Shown: positions 24,576 through 33,366 of the stretch, piece after piece
How positions within the stretch are numbered: position 1 is the first letter of the stretch
Layout of the letters: each line of letters begins with the position of its first letter
DNA from: Pseudacidovorax intermedius
GTDB lineage: Bacteria > Pseudomonadota > Gammaproteobacteria > Burkholderiales > Burkholderiaceae_C
Assembly: GCF_001476815.1 (NCBI RefSeq)
Contig: NZ_LDSL01000038.1
Location: 33,431 to 97,430 of the forward strand
Length of the DNA: 64,000 nt
Direction: 5' to 3'
Notes under the pieces: generated by a model
Database searches by the model: none
What the model was told of the DNA's origin: nothing
The model's input: only the letters and a program-made list of their open reading frames with translations
Made by a program: the position numbers and the translations under genes

Positions 24576-24635
24576 CTTAGGTGTAAGCCCCAAGTGGTGC
24601 AGCAGGCCCCCATGCGCAAAATCGCGCCCAATTGA

Positions 24636-24655
24636 TAGTCCGACGAGTCGGTCTA
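24636..24655. promoter_or_regulatory. TetR-type operator 4 (ABC transporter operon)
   Basis: The arms are TAGTCCG and CGGTCTA around ACGAGT. A -35-like TTGATA (24632-24637) and a -10-like AATTAT (24655-24660), 17 bp apart, flank and overlap the palindrome, so repressor would occlude the promoter of the Liv-type transporter operon. Confidence 0.78.
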
Positions 24656-24660
24656 ATTAT

Positions 24661-25500
24661 ATGGATCCAGATCACAGTAGCCTCATCCCGACAGCCGCAG
24701 TGCCGCCCGCACTGGCGATCCGCAGCCTGCAGGTCGTCTACGGCGGCGCCATCGAGGCGGTGCGCGACGTCTCGCTGGAGGTCCGGGCCGGTCAGATCGT
24801 GGCGCTGCTGGGCTCCAACGGTGCCGGCAAGTCCACGGTGCTCAAGGCCGTGTCCGGCGTCCTCGACGCCGAGGACGGCGAGATCGACAAGGGCACGATC
24901 GAGCTGTTCGGCCGGCCGATCAAGCAGGCCGGTGCGCCCGACATCGTGCGCCAGGGCATGGTGCAGGTGCCCGAGGGACGGCGGCTGTTCGCCACGCTGA
25001 CGGTGGAAGAGAACCTGATGGCGGGCGCGCACACACGCAGCACCGCTGAGCTGGCCGAGGCGCGCGAGCGCGTCTTCCGCCTCTTTCCACGACTGGTGGA
25101 CAAGCGCAGCACCGTGGCCGGCTACCTCTCGGGCGGCGAGCAGCAGATGGTCGCCATCGGCCGCGCCCTCATGAGCCGGCCGCGCGTGCTGGCGCTGGAC
25201 GAGCCTTCGCTCGGGCTGGCGCCGCTGGTGGTGGCCGAGATCTTCGACAGCGTGCAGAAGCTGCGCGCCGACGAAGGCGTGACCATCCTGCTGGTGGAGC
25301 AGAACGCCAGCCGCGCTCTCGCCATCTGCGACTACGCCTACATCATGGAAAACGGCCGTGTGGTGCTCGACGGCACCGGCGAGCAACTGCGCCGCAATGC
25401 CGATGTGCGCGAGTTCTACCTGGGCCTGTCCTCCGGATCAGGCCGTACCCACATGAAAGACGTCAAGCATTACAAGCGCCGCAAGAGGTGGCTGTCATGA
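24661..25500 (+). CDS. ABC transporter ATP-binding protein, LivF type
   Basis: This ATPase has 279 residues as drawn, with Walker A GSNGAGKST, signature YLSGGEQQM, Walker B VLALDEPSLGL and the LivF-typical LLVEQNASRAL. A basic C-terminal tail (KDVKHYKRRKRW) is longer than in amino-acid LivF. It energises import with the LivG, LivH, LivM and binding proteins encoded downstream. The ATG at 24661 abuts the predicted -10 box and has no ribosome site, so it may lie upstream of the transcript start. GTG at 24700 (residue 14) fits the family start (ALAIRSLQVVYGG) better. Confidence 0.9.
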   Translation: MDPDHSSLIPTAAVPPALAIRSLQVVYGGAIEAVRDVSLEVRAGQIVALLGSNGAGKSTVLKAVSGVLDAEDGEIDKGTIELFGRPIKQAGAPDIVRQGMVQVPEGRRLFATLTVEENLMAGAHTRSTAELAEARERVFRLFPRLVDKRSTVAGYLSGGEQQMVAIGRALMSRPRVLALDEPSLGLAPLVVAEIFDSVQKLRADEGVTILLVEQNASRALAICDYAYIMENGRVVLDGTGEQLRRNADVREFYLGLSSGSGRTHMKDVKHYKRRKRWLS

Positions 25501-26342
25501 GCGCCCACACGGCCGCGCCCCAGGGCGGTCGCGCCGCAGGCACTTCGGGGGCCGCCGCTGGCCTGGATGTTCCGGTGCTGGAGGCCCGCAACATCTCCAA
25601 GCGCTTCGGCGGCGTCAAGGCCGTGAACGACGTGAGCCTGCGCGTGATGCCCGGCGAGATCGTGAGCCTCATCGGCCCCAATGGCGCCGGCAAGACCACC
25701 ACCTTCAACCTGGTGAGCGGCGTGCTGCCGCCCAGCGCCGGGCAGATCCTGTTCGAGGGCCGTGACACCGCGGGGCTCAAGTCCTCCGACTTCGCAGCGC
25801 TGGGCATCGGCCGCACCTTCCAGAACCTGGCGCTGTTCCGCAACGGGACGGTCGTCGAGAACCTGCTGGTGGGCCGCCACATCCACTTCCACTACAGCAT
25901 TCTGGAGTCGCTGCTTTTCTGGGGCCGGCCGCGGCGCGAGGAGATCGCGGCCCGCGAGCGGGTGGAGCAGATCATCGAGTTCCTCGAGATCGAGGAGCTG
26001 CGCGACAAGCCCGTGTCGCAGCTGGCCTACGGCCAGCAGAAGCGGGTGGAGCTGGGCCGTGCCCTCGCCTGCGAGCCCAAGCTGCTGCTGCTCGACGAGA
26101 TCGTGGCCGGCATGAACCGCGAGGAGAAGGAGGACATCGCCCGCTTCACCCTCGACATCCGCGACGAGTTCGGCATCGCCGTGCTCATGATCGAACACGA
26201 CATGCAGGTGGTGATGGACCTGTCGGACCGCGTTTATGTGCTCGACTTCGGCGTCCTGATCGCAGAGGGCACGCCGCAAGAGATCGCTGCCGATCCGAAG
26301 GTGCTCAAGGCCTATCTGGGCGAGGAGGACAGCCATGCTTGA
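25497..26342 (+). CDS. ABC transporter ATP-binding protein, LivG type
   Basis: This 281-residue protein has Walker A GPNGAGKTT, the LivG segment NLALFRNGTVVENLLVGRH, signature QLAYGQQKRVE, Walker B LLLLDEIVAGM and the switch His in LMIEHDM. DEIVAGMN is a variant of the usual DEPxAGxN. It pairs with the LivF-type ATPase. ATG at 25497 is preferred over GTG at 25488 because AGAGG lies just upstream and the ATG overlaps the preceding stop. It overlaps the following acyl-CoA synthetase gene by 8 bp. Confidence 0.92.
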   Translation: MSAHTAAPQGGRAAGTSGAAAGLDVPVLEARNISKRFGGVKAVNDVSLRVMPGEIVSLIGPNGAGKTTTFNLVSGVLPPSAGQILFEGRDTAGLKSSDFAALGIGRTFQNLALFRNGTVVENLLVGRHIHFHYSILESLLFWGRPRREEIAARERVEQIIEFLEIEELRDKPVSQLAYGQQKRVELGRALACEPKLLLLDEIVAGMNREEKEDIARFTLDIRDEFGIAVLMIEHDMQVVMDLSDRVYVLDFGVLIAEGTPQEIAADPKVLKAYLGEEDSHA

Positions 26343-28194
26343 GCATGCCGCGCTGTTGAACGGAGAGGGCACACTGCCGGCACTGCTGCGCCACCGCGCA
26401 CAGGAGCGGGGCGGGCAGGTTGCGCTGCGCGAGAAGGTGCAGGGCGTCTGGCGGGGCCGCACCTGGGCCGAGTACTACCGCGACGCGCGGCGCACCGCGC
26501 TGGGGTTGATGAAGCTGGGCCTGGAGCGCGGCGACCGCATCGTGATCGCGGCCGAGGACGTGCCCGAGTGGTTCTATGCCGACCTGGGCGCGCAGATGCT
26601 GGGCGTGCAGGTGGTGGGCATCTACCCGACGAACCCCTGGGCCGAGGTGCTCTACATCGCCGGCCATTGCCAGGCGCGGGTGGCGATCACCGGCGACCAG
26701 GAGCAGACGGACAAAGTGCTCGAGGCCCTGCAGCAGGGCAATGGCCTGCCGCATCTGCAGCACATCTTCTGCGTCGACATGAAGGGCATGCGCCGCTACG
26801 AGCCGGGCCGGCCGCATGCCTTCGCGCACCTGATGGCGCTGGGCGACCAACTGGCGCAGGAGGACGCGCTGGCCGAGCAGCGGCTGGACCGCAGCATCGA
26901 CAGCCTGGTGCCCGACGACGTGAACATCCTGGTCTACACCTCCGGCACCACCGGCCCGCCGAAGGGCGCGATGCTCACGCACCGCAACTTCATCTTCGCG
27001 GCGTATTCGTATGCCAGTGCACGCGGCATGGTGAGCCAGCGCTTCGAGTCGGTCTGCTACCTGCCGTTGTGCCACGTGGCCGAACGTGGCTACTCGACCG
27101 TGCTGCACTTGCTGATGGGCGGTTGTGTGAACTTCGCGGAGTCGGTGGATACCGTGTCCGCCAACATCCGCGAGATCGCCCCGACCTTCTTCCTCGGCGT
27201 GCCTCGCATCTGGGAAAAGCTGCAGCAGCACTTCGAGTTCCGCATGAAGGACAGCGGCCGGCTTCAGCGCTGGCTCTACCGCAAGGGCATGCAGCAGGGC
27301 CGCGTGCTGTCGGACCGGCGGGCGGAACACGGGCGACTGGTCCGCCTGGGCGACCGGCTCGCCTTTGGCATGTGGTGGCTGCTGCTGTTTCGCAACATGC
27401 AGCGGCACATGGGGCTCAACCGGACGCACACGCGCATGTGCGGTGGTGCCTCCGTGTCGCCGGAGACGCTCAAGTTCTTCGACATCATCGGGCTGCCGGT
27501 GGGCCAGGGCTACGGTCTTACCGAGGTGGGCGGGCTGGCTTTCGTCCAACAGCCGGGCCGGCCGTTCGTGCCCGGCAGCTGCGGCCCGGCCATGCCGGGC
27601 GTGCAGTGGCGGCTGGGCAGCGACGGCGAGATCTTCGTGCGCTCGCCCGGCGTGTTCCGCGGCTACCTATTCGACGACAAGGGCACCCGCGACATCCTTT
27701 CCGAAGACGGCTGGCTCGCCACCGGCGACATCGTGGAGCAGCGCGCCGGCGACGAGATCGCGGTGGTCGACCGCAAGAAGGCCATCATCATCACCAGCGG
27801 CGGCAAGAACATTGCCCCTTCGGAAATCGAGAACGCGCTCAAGGACAGCCCCTTCGTGCGCGAGGCCATCGTGGTGGGCGACGGCCGGCACTTCCTGGGC
27901 GGGCTGATCCAGATCGACTACGACACGGTGGGCCGCTGGGCCACCGAGCAGGGTCTGCAGTACACCACCTTCAAGTCGCTCACCCTCATGCAGGAGGTGG
28001 TGGCGCTGATCCAGGGCGTGGTCGACGAGGTCAACGCCCGCTTCGCCCGCGTCGAGAACATCCGCAAGTTCGTGCTGCTGGAAAAGGAGCTCGATCACGA
28101 CGACGGCGAACTCACGGCCACGCAGAAGGTGCGTCGCGGGCTCATCGACAAGAAGTTCGCGCGAGAGCTGCAGCTCATCTACGGCAAGTCCTGA
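26335..28194 (+). CDS. Long-chain-type acyl-CoA synthetase (AMP-forming) inside the ABC operon
   Basis: This 619-residue ANL ligase is of the large fatty-acyl-CoA synthetase branch. It has LVYTSGTTGPPKGAMLTH, GLPVGQGYGLTEVGGL, DRKKAIIITSGGKNIAPSEIEN and, near the end, TATQKVRRGLIDKKF. It would convert the imported acid to acyl-CoA as it enters, by vectorial activation. The gene overlaps livG-like and is 11 bases before livH-like. Such embedding of a ligase between Liv ATPase and permease genes implies that the cargo is a carboxylic acid, not an amino acid. Confidence 0.92.
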   Translation: MLEHAALLNGEGTLPALLRHRAQERGGQVALREKVQGVWRGRTWAEYYRDARRTALGLMKLGLERGDRIVIAAEDVPEWFYADLGAQMLGVQVVGIYPTNPWAEVLYIAGHCQARVAITGDQEQTDKVLEALQQGNGLPHLQHIFCVDMKGMRRYEPGRPHAFAHLMALGDQLAQEDALAEQRLDRSIDSLVPDDVNILVYTSGTTGPPKGAMLTHRNFIFAAYSYASARGMVSQRFESVCYLPLCHVAERGYSTVLHLLMGGCVNFAESVDTVSANIREIAPTFFLGVPRIWEKLQQHFEFRMKDSGRLQRWLYRKGMQQGRVLSDRRAEHGRLVRLGDRLAFGMWWLLLFRNMQRHMGLNRTHTRMCGGASVSPETLKFFDIIGLPVGQGYGLTEVGGLAFVQQPGRPFVPGSCGPAMPGVQWRLGSDGEIFVRSPGVFRGYLFDDKGTRDILSEDGWLATGDIVEQRAGDEIAVVDRKKAIIITSGGKNIAPSEIENALKDSPFVREAIVVGDGRHFLGGLIQIDYDTVGRWATEQGLQYTTFKSLTLMQEVVALIQGVVDEVNARFARVENIRKFVLLEKELDHDDGELTATQKVRRGLIDKKFARELQLIYGKS

Positions 28195-28205
28195 GGAATC
28201 CAACC

Positions 28206-29078
28206 ATGGGCTATTTCATCGAACTCGTGCTGTCGGGCCTGGCCATCGGCGCGATCTACGGCCTCATGGCGATGAGCTTCGCCGTGATCTACAAGGCCAC
28301 CGGCATCGTCAACTTCTCGCAGGGCGAGCTGGGCATGCTGACGGCCTACCTCTCCTGGTCCATCGCCGTCACGCTGGGCACCAGCGGCATCCTCACCGTG
28401 GTGGTGGCGCTGGTCTGCGGCGCGCTGCTGGGCATGTTGTGCGAGCGGCTGATCATGCGGCCCATGCTGGGCGAACCGGTGCTGTCCGTCGTGCTCGTCA
28501 CCGTGGGGCTGGCCGTGGTGTTGCGCGCCATCGTCACCATGGTGTGGGGCGCGGCACCGCGCAAGTTCGAGGTGGCCGGCGCCGATGCCGTGGTCCACGT
28601 GCTGGGCACCGGCATGCGGGTGAGCCAGCTGGGCGTGATCATCGTGCTGCTGCTGGTGCTCGCGGGTTTCTGGTGGTTTCTGCGCTACAGCCGCTTCGGC
28701 GTGGCCATGCGCGCGGTCGCTGCCGACGAGAACACGGCGCGCCTCATGGGCATCTCCACCGCAAGGGTTCAGTCGGTGGCCTGGGCCTGCGCCTCGGCCC
28801 TGGCGGGGCTGGCGGGCGTCTTCTTCGCGGTGATCTACGGGCTCTCGCCCATGATCTACGAGCTCGGGCTCAAGGCCTTCCCGGCCACGGTGCTGGGTGG
28901 CTTCGACGCGGTGCTCGGCTCCGGAGTCAGCGGTCTGATCATCGGCGTCTTCGAGAACCAGGTGGGTGGCTACCTGTCCAGCATCCTCAAGGACGTGGCG
29001 GGCTTCATCCTGATCCTGGTGGTGCTGATGGTGCGGCCCTTCGGGCTGTTCGGTGAAAAGCGGATCGAGAGGGTCTGA
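28206..29078 (+). CDS. ABC transporter permease, LivH type
   Basis: This 290-residue permease has about eight hydrophobic segments and the LivH features GLAIGAIYGLMAMSFAVIYKATGIVNFSQGELGML, RYSRFGVAMRAVAADENTARLMGI and LKAFPATVLGGFDAVLGS. It forms the transmembrane channel with the LivM-type protein. It shares the TGATG overlap with that gene. The ligand is inferred to be an aromatic or alicyclic acid from context. Confidence 0.94.
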   Translation: MGYFIELVLSGLAIGAIYGLMAMSFAVIYKATGIVNFSQGELGMLTAYLSWSIAVTLGTSGILTVVVALVCGALLGMLCERLIMRPMLGEPVLSVVLVTVGLAVVLRAIVTMVWGAAPRKFEVAGADAVVHVLGTGMRVSQLGVIIVLLLVLAGFWWFLRYSRFGVAMRAVAADENTARLMGISTARVQSVAWACASALAGLAGVFFAVIYGLSPMIYELGLKAFPATVLGGFDAVLGSGVSGLIIGVFENQVGGYLSSILKDVAGFILILVVLMVRPFGLFGEKRIERV

Positions 29079-30124
29079 TGAGAAGCGGCTTCTTCAAACA
29101 GCGCTACGGCGAACTGGTCGTCCTGACCGACTCGAAGGCCGTCAAGGCGTGGACCGCGGCCATGCTGCTGGCCCTGGTACTCGCGCCGCTGGTGCTCAGC
29201 CCCTTCCTGATGGCGCACATGACGACGATCTTCTTCGTTGCCATCGGTGCCCTGGGCATCACGGTGCTCACCGGCTTCGCCGGACAGATCTCGCTGGGCC
29301 ATGTGGGCTTCCTGATGTTGGGCGCCTACACCTATGCCATCGCGATCACCCGGCTGGGCCTGCCGGCCGAGCTGGCGCTGGTGGCGGCGGCGGTGGTTCC
29401 GGCCCTGTTCGGCCTCATCGTCGGGCTGCCCTCGCTGCGGCTGCATGGGCTGTACCTGGCAATCACCACGCTGGCCTTCAGCCACATCGTGGGCGCGGCC
29501 CTGCTGGCCGGCGGCAGCTTCACCGGTGGCGGACGGGGCATCGTCATCACGCGGCCCGTGCTCTTCGGACTGGACCTGGGCAGCGACCGCGCCTTCTACT
29601 GGTTCTGCCTGGCGATGTGCGTGCTGGCGGTGCTCGTCACGCTCAACCTGCGGCGCTCCTATGCCGGGCGGGCCATGGTGGCGATCCGCGACAACGACAT
29701 CGCAGCGCGCACCATGGGCATCAACCTGATGCGCTTCAAGCTCATGGCCTTCCTGCTGAGCGCTGCCATCACCGGCGTCGCCGGCGCGCTGATGGCGATG
29801 TACATCAGCATTGTGAGCGTCGAGAGCTTTCCCTTCCTGCTGTCCATCGAAGCACTGGCCATCATCATCGTGGGCGGCCTGGGTTCCGTGCTCGGGGCCA
29901 TCCTCGGCACGGTCTTCATCCTGACGCTGCCGGAGCTGTTCTCGCTGTTGATGGCCTTCCTGGGCGGGCGCTATGCGGACCTGATGACCACCAGTGCCCA
30001 CGAGGTCAAGACCATCCTCTACGGTCTGGCCATCATCGCCTTCCTGCGCTTCGACCCCCGTGGGCTGCGCGGCATGTGGCACGACCTGCGCCATGCCTGG
30101 GTGCACTGGCCGCTGCGCTATTGA
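29078..30124 (+). CDS. ABC transporter permease, LivM type
   Basis: This 348-residue membrane protein has LivM signatures: ALGITVLTGFAGQISLGHVGFLMLGAYTYA, GLPSLRLHGLYLAITTLAF, GRAMVAIRDNDIAARTMGINLMRFKL and ALAIIIVGGLGSVLGAILGTVF. It is the second permease of the importer, translationally coupled to the LivH-type gene. It ends 37 bases before the binding protein gene. Confidence 0.94.
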   Translation: MRSGFFKQRYGELVVLTDSKAVKAWTAAMLLALVLAPLVLSPFLMAHMTTIFFVAIGALGITVLTGFAGQISLGHVGFLMLGAYTYAIAITRLGLPAELALVAAAVVPALFGLIVGLPSLRLHGLYLAITTLAFSHIVGAALLAGGSFTGGGRGIVITRPVLFGLDLGSDRAFYWFCLAMCVLAVLVTLNLRRSYAGRAMVAIRDNDIAARTMGINLMRFKLMAFLLSAAITGVAGALMAMYISIVSVESFPFLLSIEALAIIIVGGLGSVLGAILGTVFILTLPELFSLLMAFLGGRYADLMTTSAHEVKTILYGLAIIAFLRFDPRGLRGMWHDLRHAWVHWPLRY

Positions 30125-30161
30125 TTTCCCCCGAGCAAGACGACTTCCACAGGAGACATCC

Positions 30162-31319
30162 ATGAACCGGAGACTCGCCGCTACCACGCTGGGCCTGCTT
30201 GCCGCAGGCGCATTCCTGCCCGCCGCCGCCCAGCAGCAGGGCGTGACCGACACCGAGATCGTGATCGGCGACATCCTGCCGCTGACCGGGCCGCCGGCGC
30301 TGCTGGGCGTGGCCCACAACCTCGGCGTCAAGCTCGCCGTCGCCGAGGCCAACGCCGCCGGCGGCATCCAGGGCCGCAAGCTGCGTCTGATCTCGGAGGA
30401 CGACGGCTATGTGCCTTCGCGCACCATCCAGGGCGTGCGCAAGCTGGTCAACAGCGACAAGGTCTTCGCGCTGACCTCGATCTCGGGCACCGCACAGGCG
30501 CAGGCCGCCATGCCGCTGATCAAGCAGACTGGGCTGCCGGCGATGGCGCCGATCACCACTTATGAGGGCCTGTACAAGCCCACCATCAAGAACGTGTTCG
30601 CGGTGGGCTACGACATGCGCGATGCCGTCTACGAGCTGGTTTCGCGCATGGCCGAGCGCTTTCCGGGCAAGAAGTGGGCCCTGATCTCTCAGGACGACGA
30701 CTACGGCGAGAACGTGCGCGAAGGCTTCGAGCGCGCTGCCAAGGAGAAGAAGCTGCAGGTGGTGTCGACGCAGGTCTACAAGAAGGGCCAGTCGGACTTC
30801 TCCTCCGAGATCCTCAAGGTCAAGCAGTCCGGCGCCGAAGCGCTGATGGCCGGCGGGGTGCTGGGCGAGAACGTGACCATGGCCAAGGAGCTGGAGCGCG
30901 TGGGCCACAGCATTCCGATGGGCGTGACCTATGTGTCACGCGTACCGGCCAGCGCCAAGATGATGGGCAGTGCAGGCGAGAACGTGTACACGGTCGACTA
31001 TGTCTACCTGGAAAGCGCGCCCGAGGCCAAGGGCTTCATGGACAAGATCGACAAGTACCTCTCGGCCGAGGAGCGGGCACGTGTCAACCGCTATACCTTC
31101 ACCGGCTATGCCTCGGCGCGTGCCTTGTTCGCGGCCATGGACCGCTGCGGCAAGGCCCTGACCTGGGACTGCACCAACGCCGAGCTCGCCAAGGTGAGCA
31201 ACCTCGACACCGGCGCCATGACACCGATCAGCTTCACGGCGACCAACCACCTGGCGGCGCCCAAGCTGTTCCTGTTGAAGGCGGACCCGGCGGGCAGCAC
31301 CTACAAGCCGGCGCCCTGA
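30162..31319 (+). CDS. ABC transporter substrate-binding protein, type 1 periplasmic (LivK-like)
   Basis: This 385-residue protein has a signal peptide (MNRRLAATTLGLLAAGAFLPAAA, cleaved near the QQQ) and the LivK-like fold: GVTDTEIVIGDILPLTGPPA, VKLAVAEANAAGGIQGRKL, SGTAQAQAAMPLIKQTGLP and YKKGQSDFSSEILKVKQSGAEALM. It delivers the ligand to the ABC permease. AGGAGA precedes the ATG. It is the last gene of the operon, and a hairpin terminator lies between it and the convergent tetR2. The branch to which it belongs often binds aromatic or hydrophobic acids. Confidence 0.93.
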   Translation: MNRRLAATTLGLLAAGAFLPAAAQQQGVTDTEIVIGDILPLTGPPALLGVAHNLGVKLAVAEANAAGGIQGRKLRLISEDDGYVPSRTIQGVRKLVNSDKVFALTSISGTAQAQAAMPLIKQTGLPAMAPITTYEGLYKPTIKNVFAVGYDMRDAVYELVSRMAERFPGKKWALISQDDDYGENVREGFERAAKEKKLQVVSTQVYKKGQSDFSSEILKVKQSGAEALMAGGVLGENVTMAKELERVGHSIPMGVTYVSRVPASAKMMGSAGENVYTVDYVYLESAPEAKGFMDKIDKYLSAEERARVNRYTFTGYASARALFAAMDRCGKALTWDCTNAELAKVSNLDTGAMTPISFTATNHLAAPKLFLLKADPAGSTYKPAP

Positions 31320-31334
31320 GAAGGGGACGCCAGC

Positions 31335-31359
31335 AAAAAGGGGCACCCGAGGGTGCCCC
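31335..31359 (-). terminator. Rho-independent terminator between the livK-like gene and tetR2
   Basis: There is a perfect 9-bp stem GGGGCACCC/GGGTGCCCC (31340-31348, 31351-31359) with a 2-base loop. Read on the minus strand it is followed by TTTTT (31335-31339), so it is a canonical terminator for tetR2. On the plus strand it is followed only by a short T pair but may also stop the transporter transcript. Confidence 0.9.
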
Positions 31360-31383
31360 TTGCGCTGTTCGGGCGGCGGGCCC

Positions 31384-31980
31384 TTACGACTTCTTGGCCG
31401 CGACGAAGCCGTCCAGGAAGAGCCGCGTCAGCCGTTCGCACAGCTCCTGCGGCTTGACGGCGCCGGTGGGCTTGTACCAGAAGTCGGTCCAGTTCAGCAT
31501 GCCCACCAGCATCATGGCGTAGGGCTTGTAGAGCTCCTCGGGCAGGCCCTTGTTGACCTCGCGCAGCAGCTGCGCGAACAGCTCGGTCAGTTGGCGCTGC
31601 AGGTTGATGAGCGGTGTCTGCTTGGGCTTGGGCAGGAACTTCACGTCGTTCATGGCCACCATGTGCCGCCGCCGCGACTGGGCGGACTTCTGCGTGTAGG
31701 CCTCCACCACCATCTGCAGCTTGGCGCGGGCGTCGGCCTTGCTGGCCACCGCCTCTTCCAGTGCGCCGATGAGGCGCTGCAGGTGCTCCTGCAGCATGGC
31801 GAAGAGCAGGTCGTCCTTGGTCGGGAAGTAGTGGTAGAGCATCGACTTGGTCGCGCCGCAGGCCTTGGCCACGTCCTGCATCTTGGCCGCCGGATAGCCT
31901 TCCTTGGCAAAGATGGCGGCTGCCGAATCCATGATGGCCTGTGCCTTGGTTTCGTAGTCGTCCGAGCGGATTCGCGGCAT
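31384..31980 (-). CDS. TetR/AcrR-family transcriptional regulator 2
   Basis: This 198-residue protein has the helix-turn-helix at about residues 12-58 (IMDSAAAIFAKEGYPAAKMQDVA, TKSMLYHYFPTKDDLL). It is paralogous to TetR1 at 22593, with recognition helices that differ by only a few residues, so both probably read the same operator. It is transcribed away from the acyl-CoA dehydrogenase operon at 32198, and operator 5 lies in the 217-bp gap. The start is an ATG. The two repressors might respond to different inducers (substrate-CoA and a later intermediate). Confidence 0.92.
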   Translation of the reverse strand: MPRIRSDDYETKAQAIMDSAAAIFAKEGYPAAKMQDVAKACGATKSMLYHYFPTKDDLLFAMLQEHLQRLIGALEEAVASKADARAKLQMVVEAYTQKSAQSRRRHMVAMNDVKFLPKPKQTPLINLQRQLTELFAQLLREVNKGLPEELYKPYAMMLVGMLNWTDFWYKPTGAVKPQELCERLTRLFLDGFVAAKKS

Positions 31981-32130
31981 GTCGTTCCCTGAGAAATGGC
32001 CTTCGTACTTCCCACGCCGTGCGGTGGGTATCCCCCGAGGCGTCTTGTTTCATCCGGGGAGGACCGGTGATGAAAAAAGCGGCGCGAGTTTATCAAGCGC
32101 TGTTGCGCGTCCCGGATGCGGTCCTTAAAA

Positions 32131-32150
32131 TAAACCGACACGCCGGACTA
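32131..32150. promoter_or_regulatory. TetR-type operator 5 (tetR2 / acyl-CoA dehydrogenase divergent region)
   Basis: The arms are TAAACCG and CGGACTA around ACACGC. The preceding TTAAAA (32125-32130) and following TATCAA (32149-32154) are spaced 18 bp apart, in the same register as the -35 and -10 of operator 1. The site is about 48 bp before the ATG at 32198. Confidence 0.75.
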
Positions 32151-32197
32151 TCAATGTTCGCCGGCAACCTGTTCTTGATCTGCATCAGACGCCCTCC

Positions 32198-33358
32198 ATG
32201 ACCGAATTCGAATTCCTCGAACCCGACTTGCTCGACGAAGACCTGCGCATGGTGCGCGACCAGGTGCGCCGCTTCTCCAGGGAGCGCATCGTGCCCTTCG
32301 CCGACGAATGGGAGGCCACGGGCGAGATCCCGCGCTCGGTGTTCCTGGAGCTCGGTCAGATGGGCTTTCTCGGGATGCGACACCCGGTGGAGTACGGCGG
32401 CGGCGGCATGGGCGCGCTGGCCTCGGTCGTGCTGGGCGAAGAGCTGTCCCGCTCGGGCTACGGCGGCGTGGCCTCGGCGCTCACGGTGCACAGCGACATG
32501 TCGATCAGCCACATCGCGCACCGCGGCAGTCCGGCGCAGAAGCAGCGCTACCTGCCCGATGCCTGCGCCGGCCGCAAGGTGGGCGCCATCTGCGTGACCG
32601 AGCCTGGCGCGGGCTCCGACGTGGCCGGCATGCGCACGCGGGCCGTGCGCACGGCCGAGGGCTGGGTGCTCAACGGCTCCAAGACCTTCATCACCAATGG
32701 CGTGCATGGCGACATCTACATCGTCGCGGCACGCACGGATCCCGAGGCCAAGGGCAGCCGCGGCATCTCGATGTTCATCGTCGACAAGGACAACCCCGGC
32801 CTCAAGGTGACCCGCAAGTTCGACAAGCATGGCTGGCGCTCGTCGGACACGGCCGAGCTCTTCTTCGACGACCTGGCGCTGCCGCCGGATGCGCTGCTGG
32901 GCGAGGAGGGCAAGGGCTTCTACTACATCATGAGCACCTTCCAGAACGAGCGGCTGGTGGTGGGCGCGCTCGTGTCGGGCACCTGCGCCCGTGCCATCGA
33001 GCTCACGGTGGACTACGTGCGCCAGCGCCAGGCGTTCGGCAAGCCGCTGTGGGATCAGCAGGTGGTGCGCAACAAGCTGGCCTGGGTGGCTTCCAAGGCC
33101 GCAGCGGTGCGCGCGCTGACCTACCAGTGCGCGCTGATGATCGACCAGGGCAAGGACACGGTGCGCGAGGTTTCGATGCTCAAGGCCTTCGGTGCCGAGA
33201 CCCTGCAGGAGGTGGTGCACACCTGTCTTCAACTGCATGGCGGCAGCGGCTACATCATCGGCACGCCGGTCGAGCGCATGGCGCGCGATGCCCGCATCCT
33301 CACCATCGGCGGCGGCGCCACCGAAGTGATGCTGGAAGAAGTCGCCAAGCGCATGTAA
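32198..33358 (+). CDS. Acyl-CoA dehydrogenase
   Basis: This 386-residue flavoenzyme has the classical core: [66 protein letters not shown] and [10 protein letters not shown]. The usual C-terminal catalytic Glu motif (YEGT) is replaced by [11 protein letters not shown], as in isovaleryl-CoA-dehydrogenase-like enzymes whose base lies on another helix. This suits branched substrates. It is the first gene behind operator 5, and no strong ribosome site is seen before the ATG. Confidence 0.93.
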   Translation: MTEFEFLEPDLLDEDLRMVRDQVRRFSRERIVPFADEWEATGEIPRSVFLELGQMGFLGMRHPVEYGGGGMGALASVVLGEELSRSGYGGVASALTVHSDMSISHIAHRGSPAQKQRYLPDACAGRKVGAICVTEPGAGSDVAGMRTRAVRTAEGWVLNGSKTFITNGVHGDIYIVAARTDPEAKGSRGISMFIVDKDNPGLKVTRKFDKHGWRSSDTAELFFDDLALPPDALLGEEGKGFYYIMSTFQNERLVVGALVSGTCARAIELTVDYVRQRQAFGKPLWDQQVVRNKLAWVASKAAAVRALTYQCALMIDQGKDTVREVSMLKAFGAETLQEVVHTCLQLHGGSGYIIGTPVERMARDARILTIGGGATEVMLEEVAKRM

Positions 33359-33366
33359 GGCTGCCC

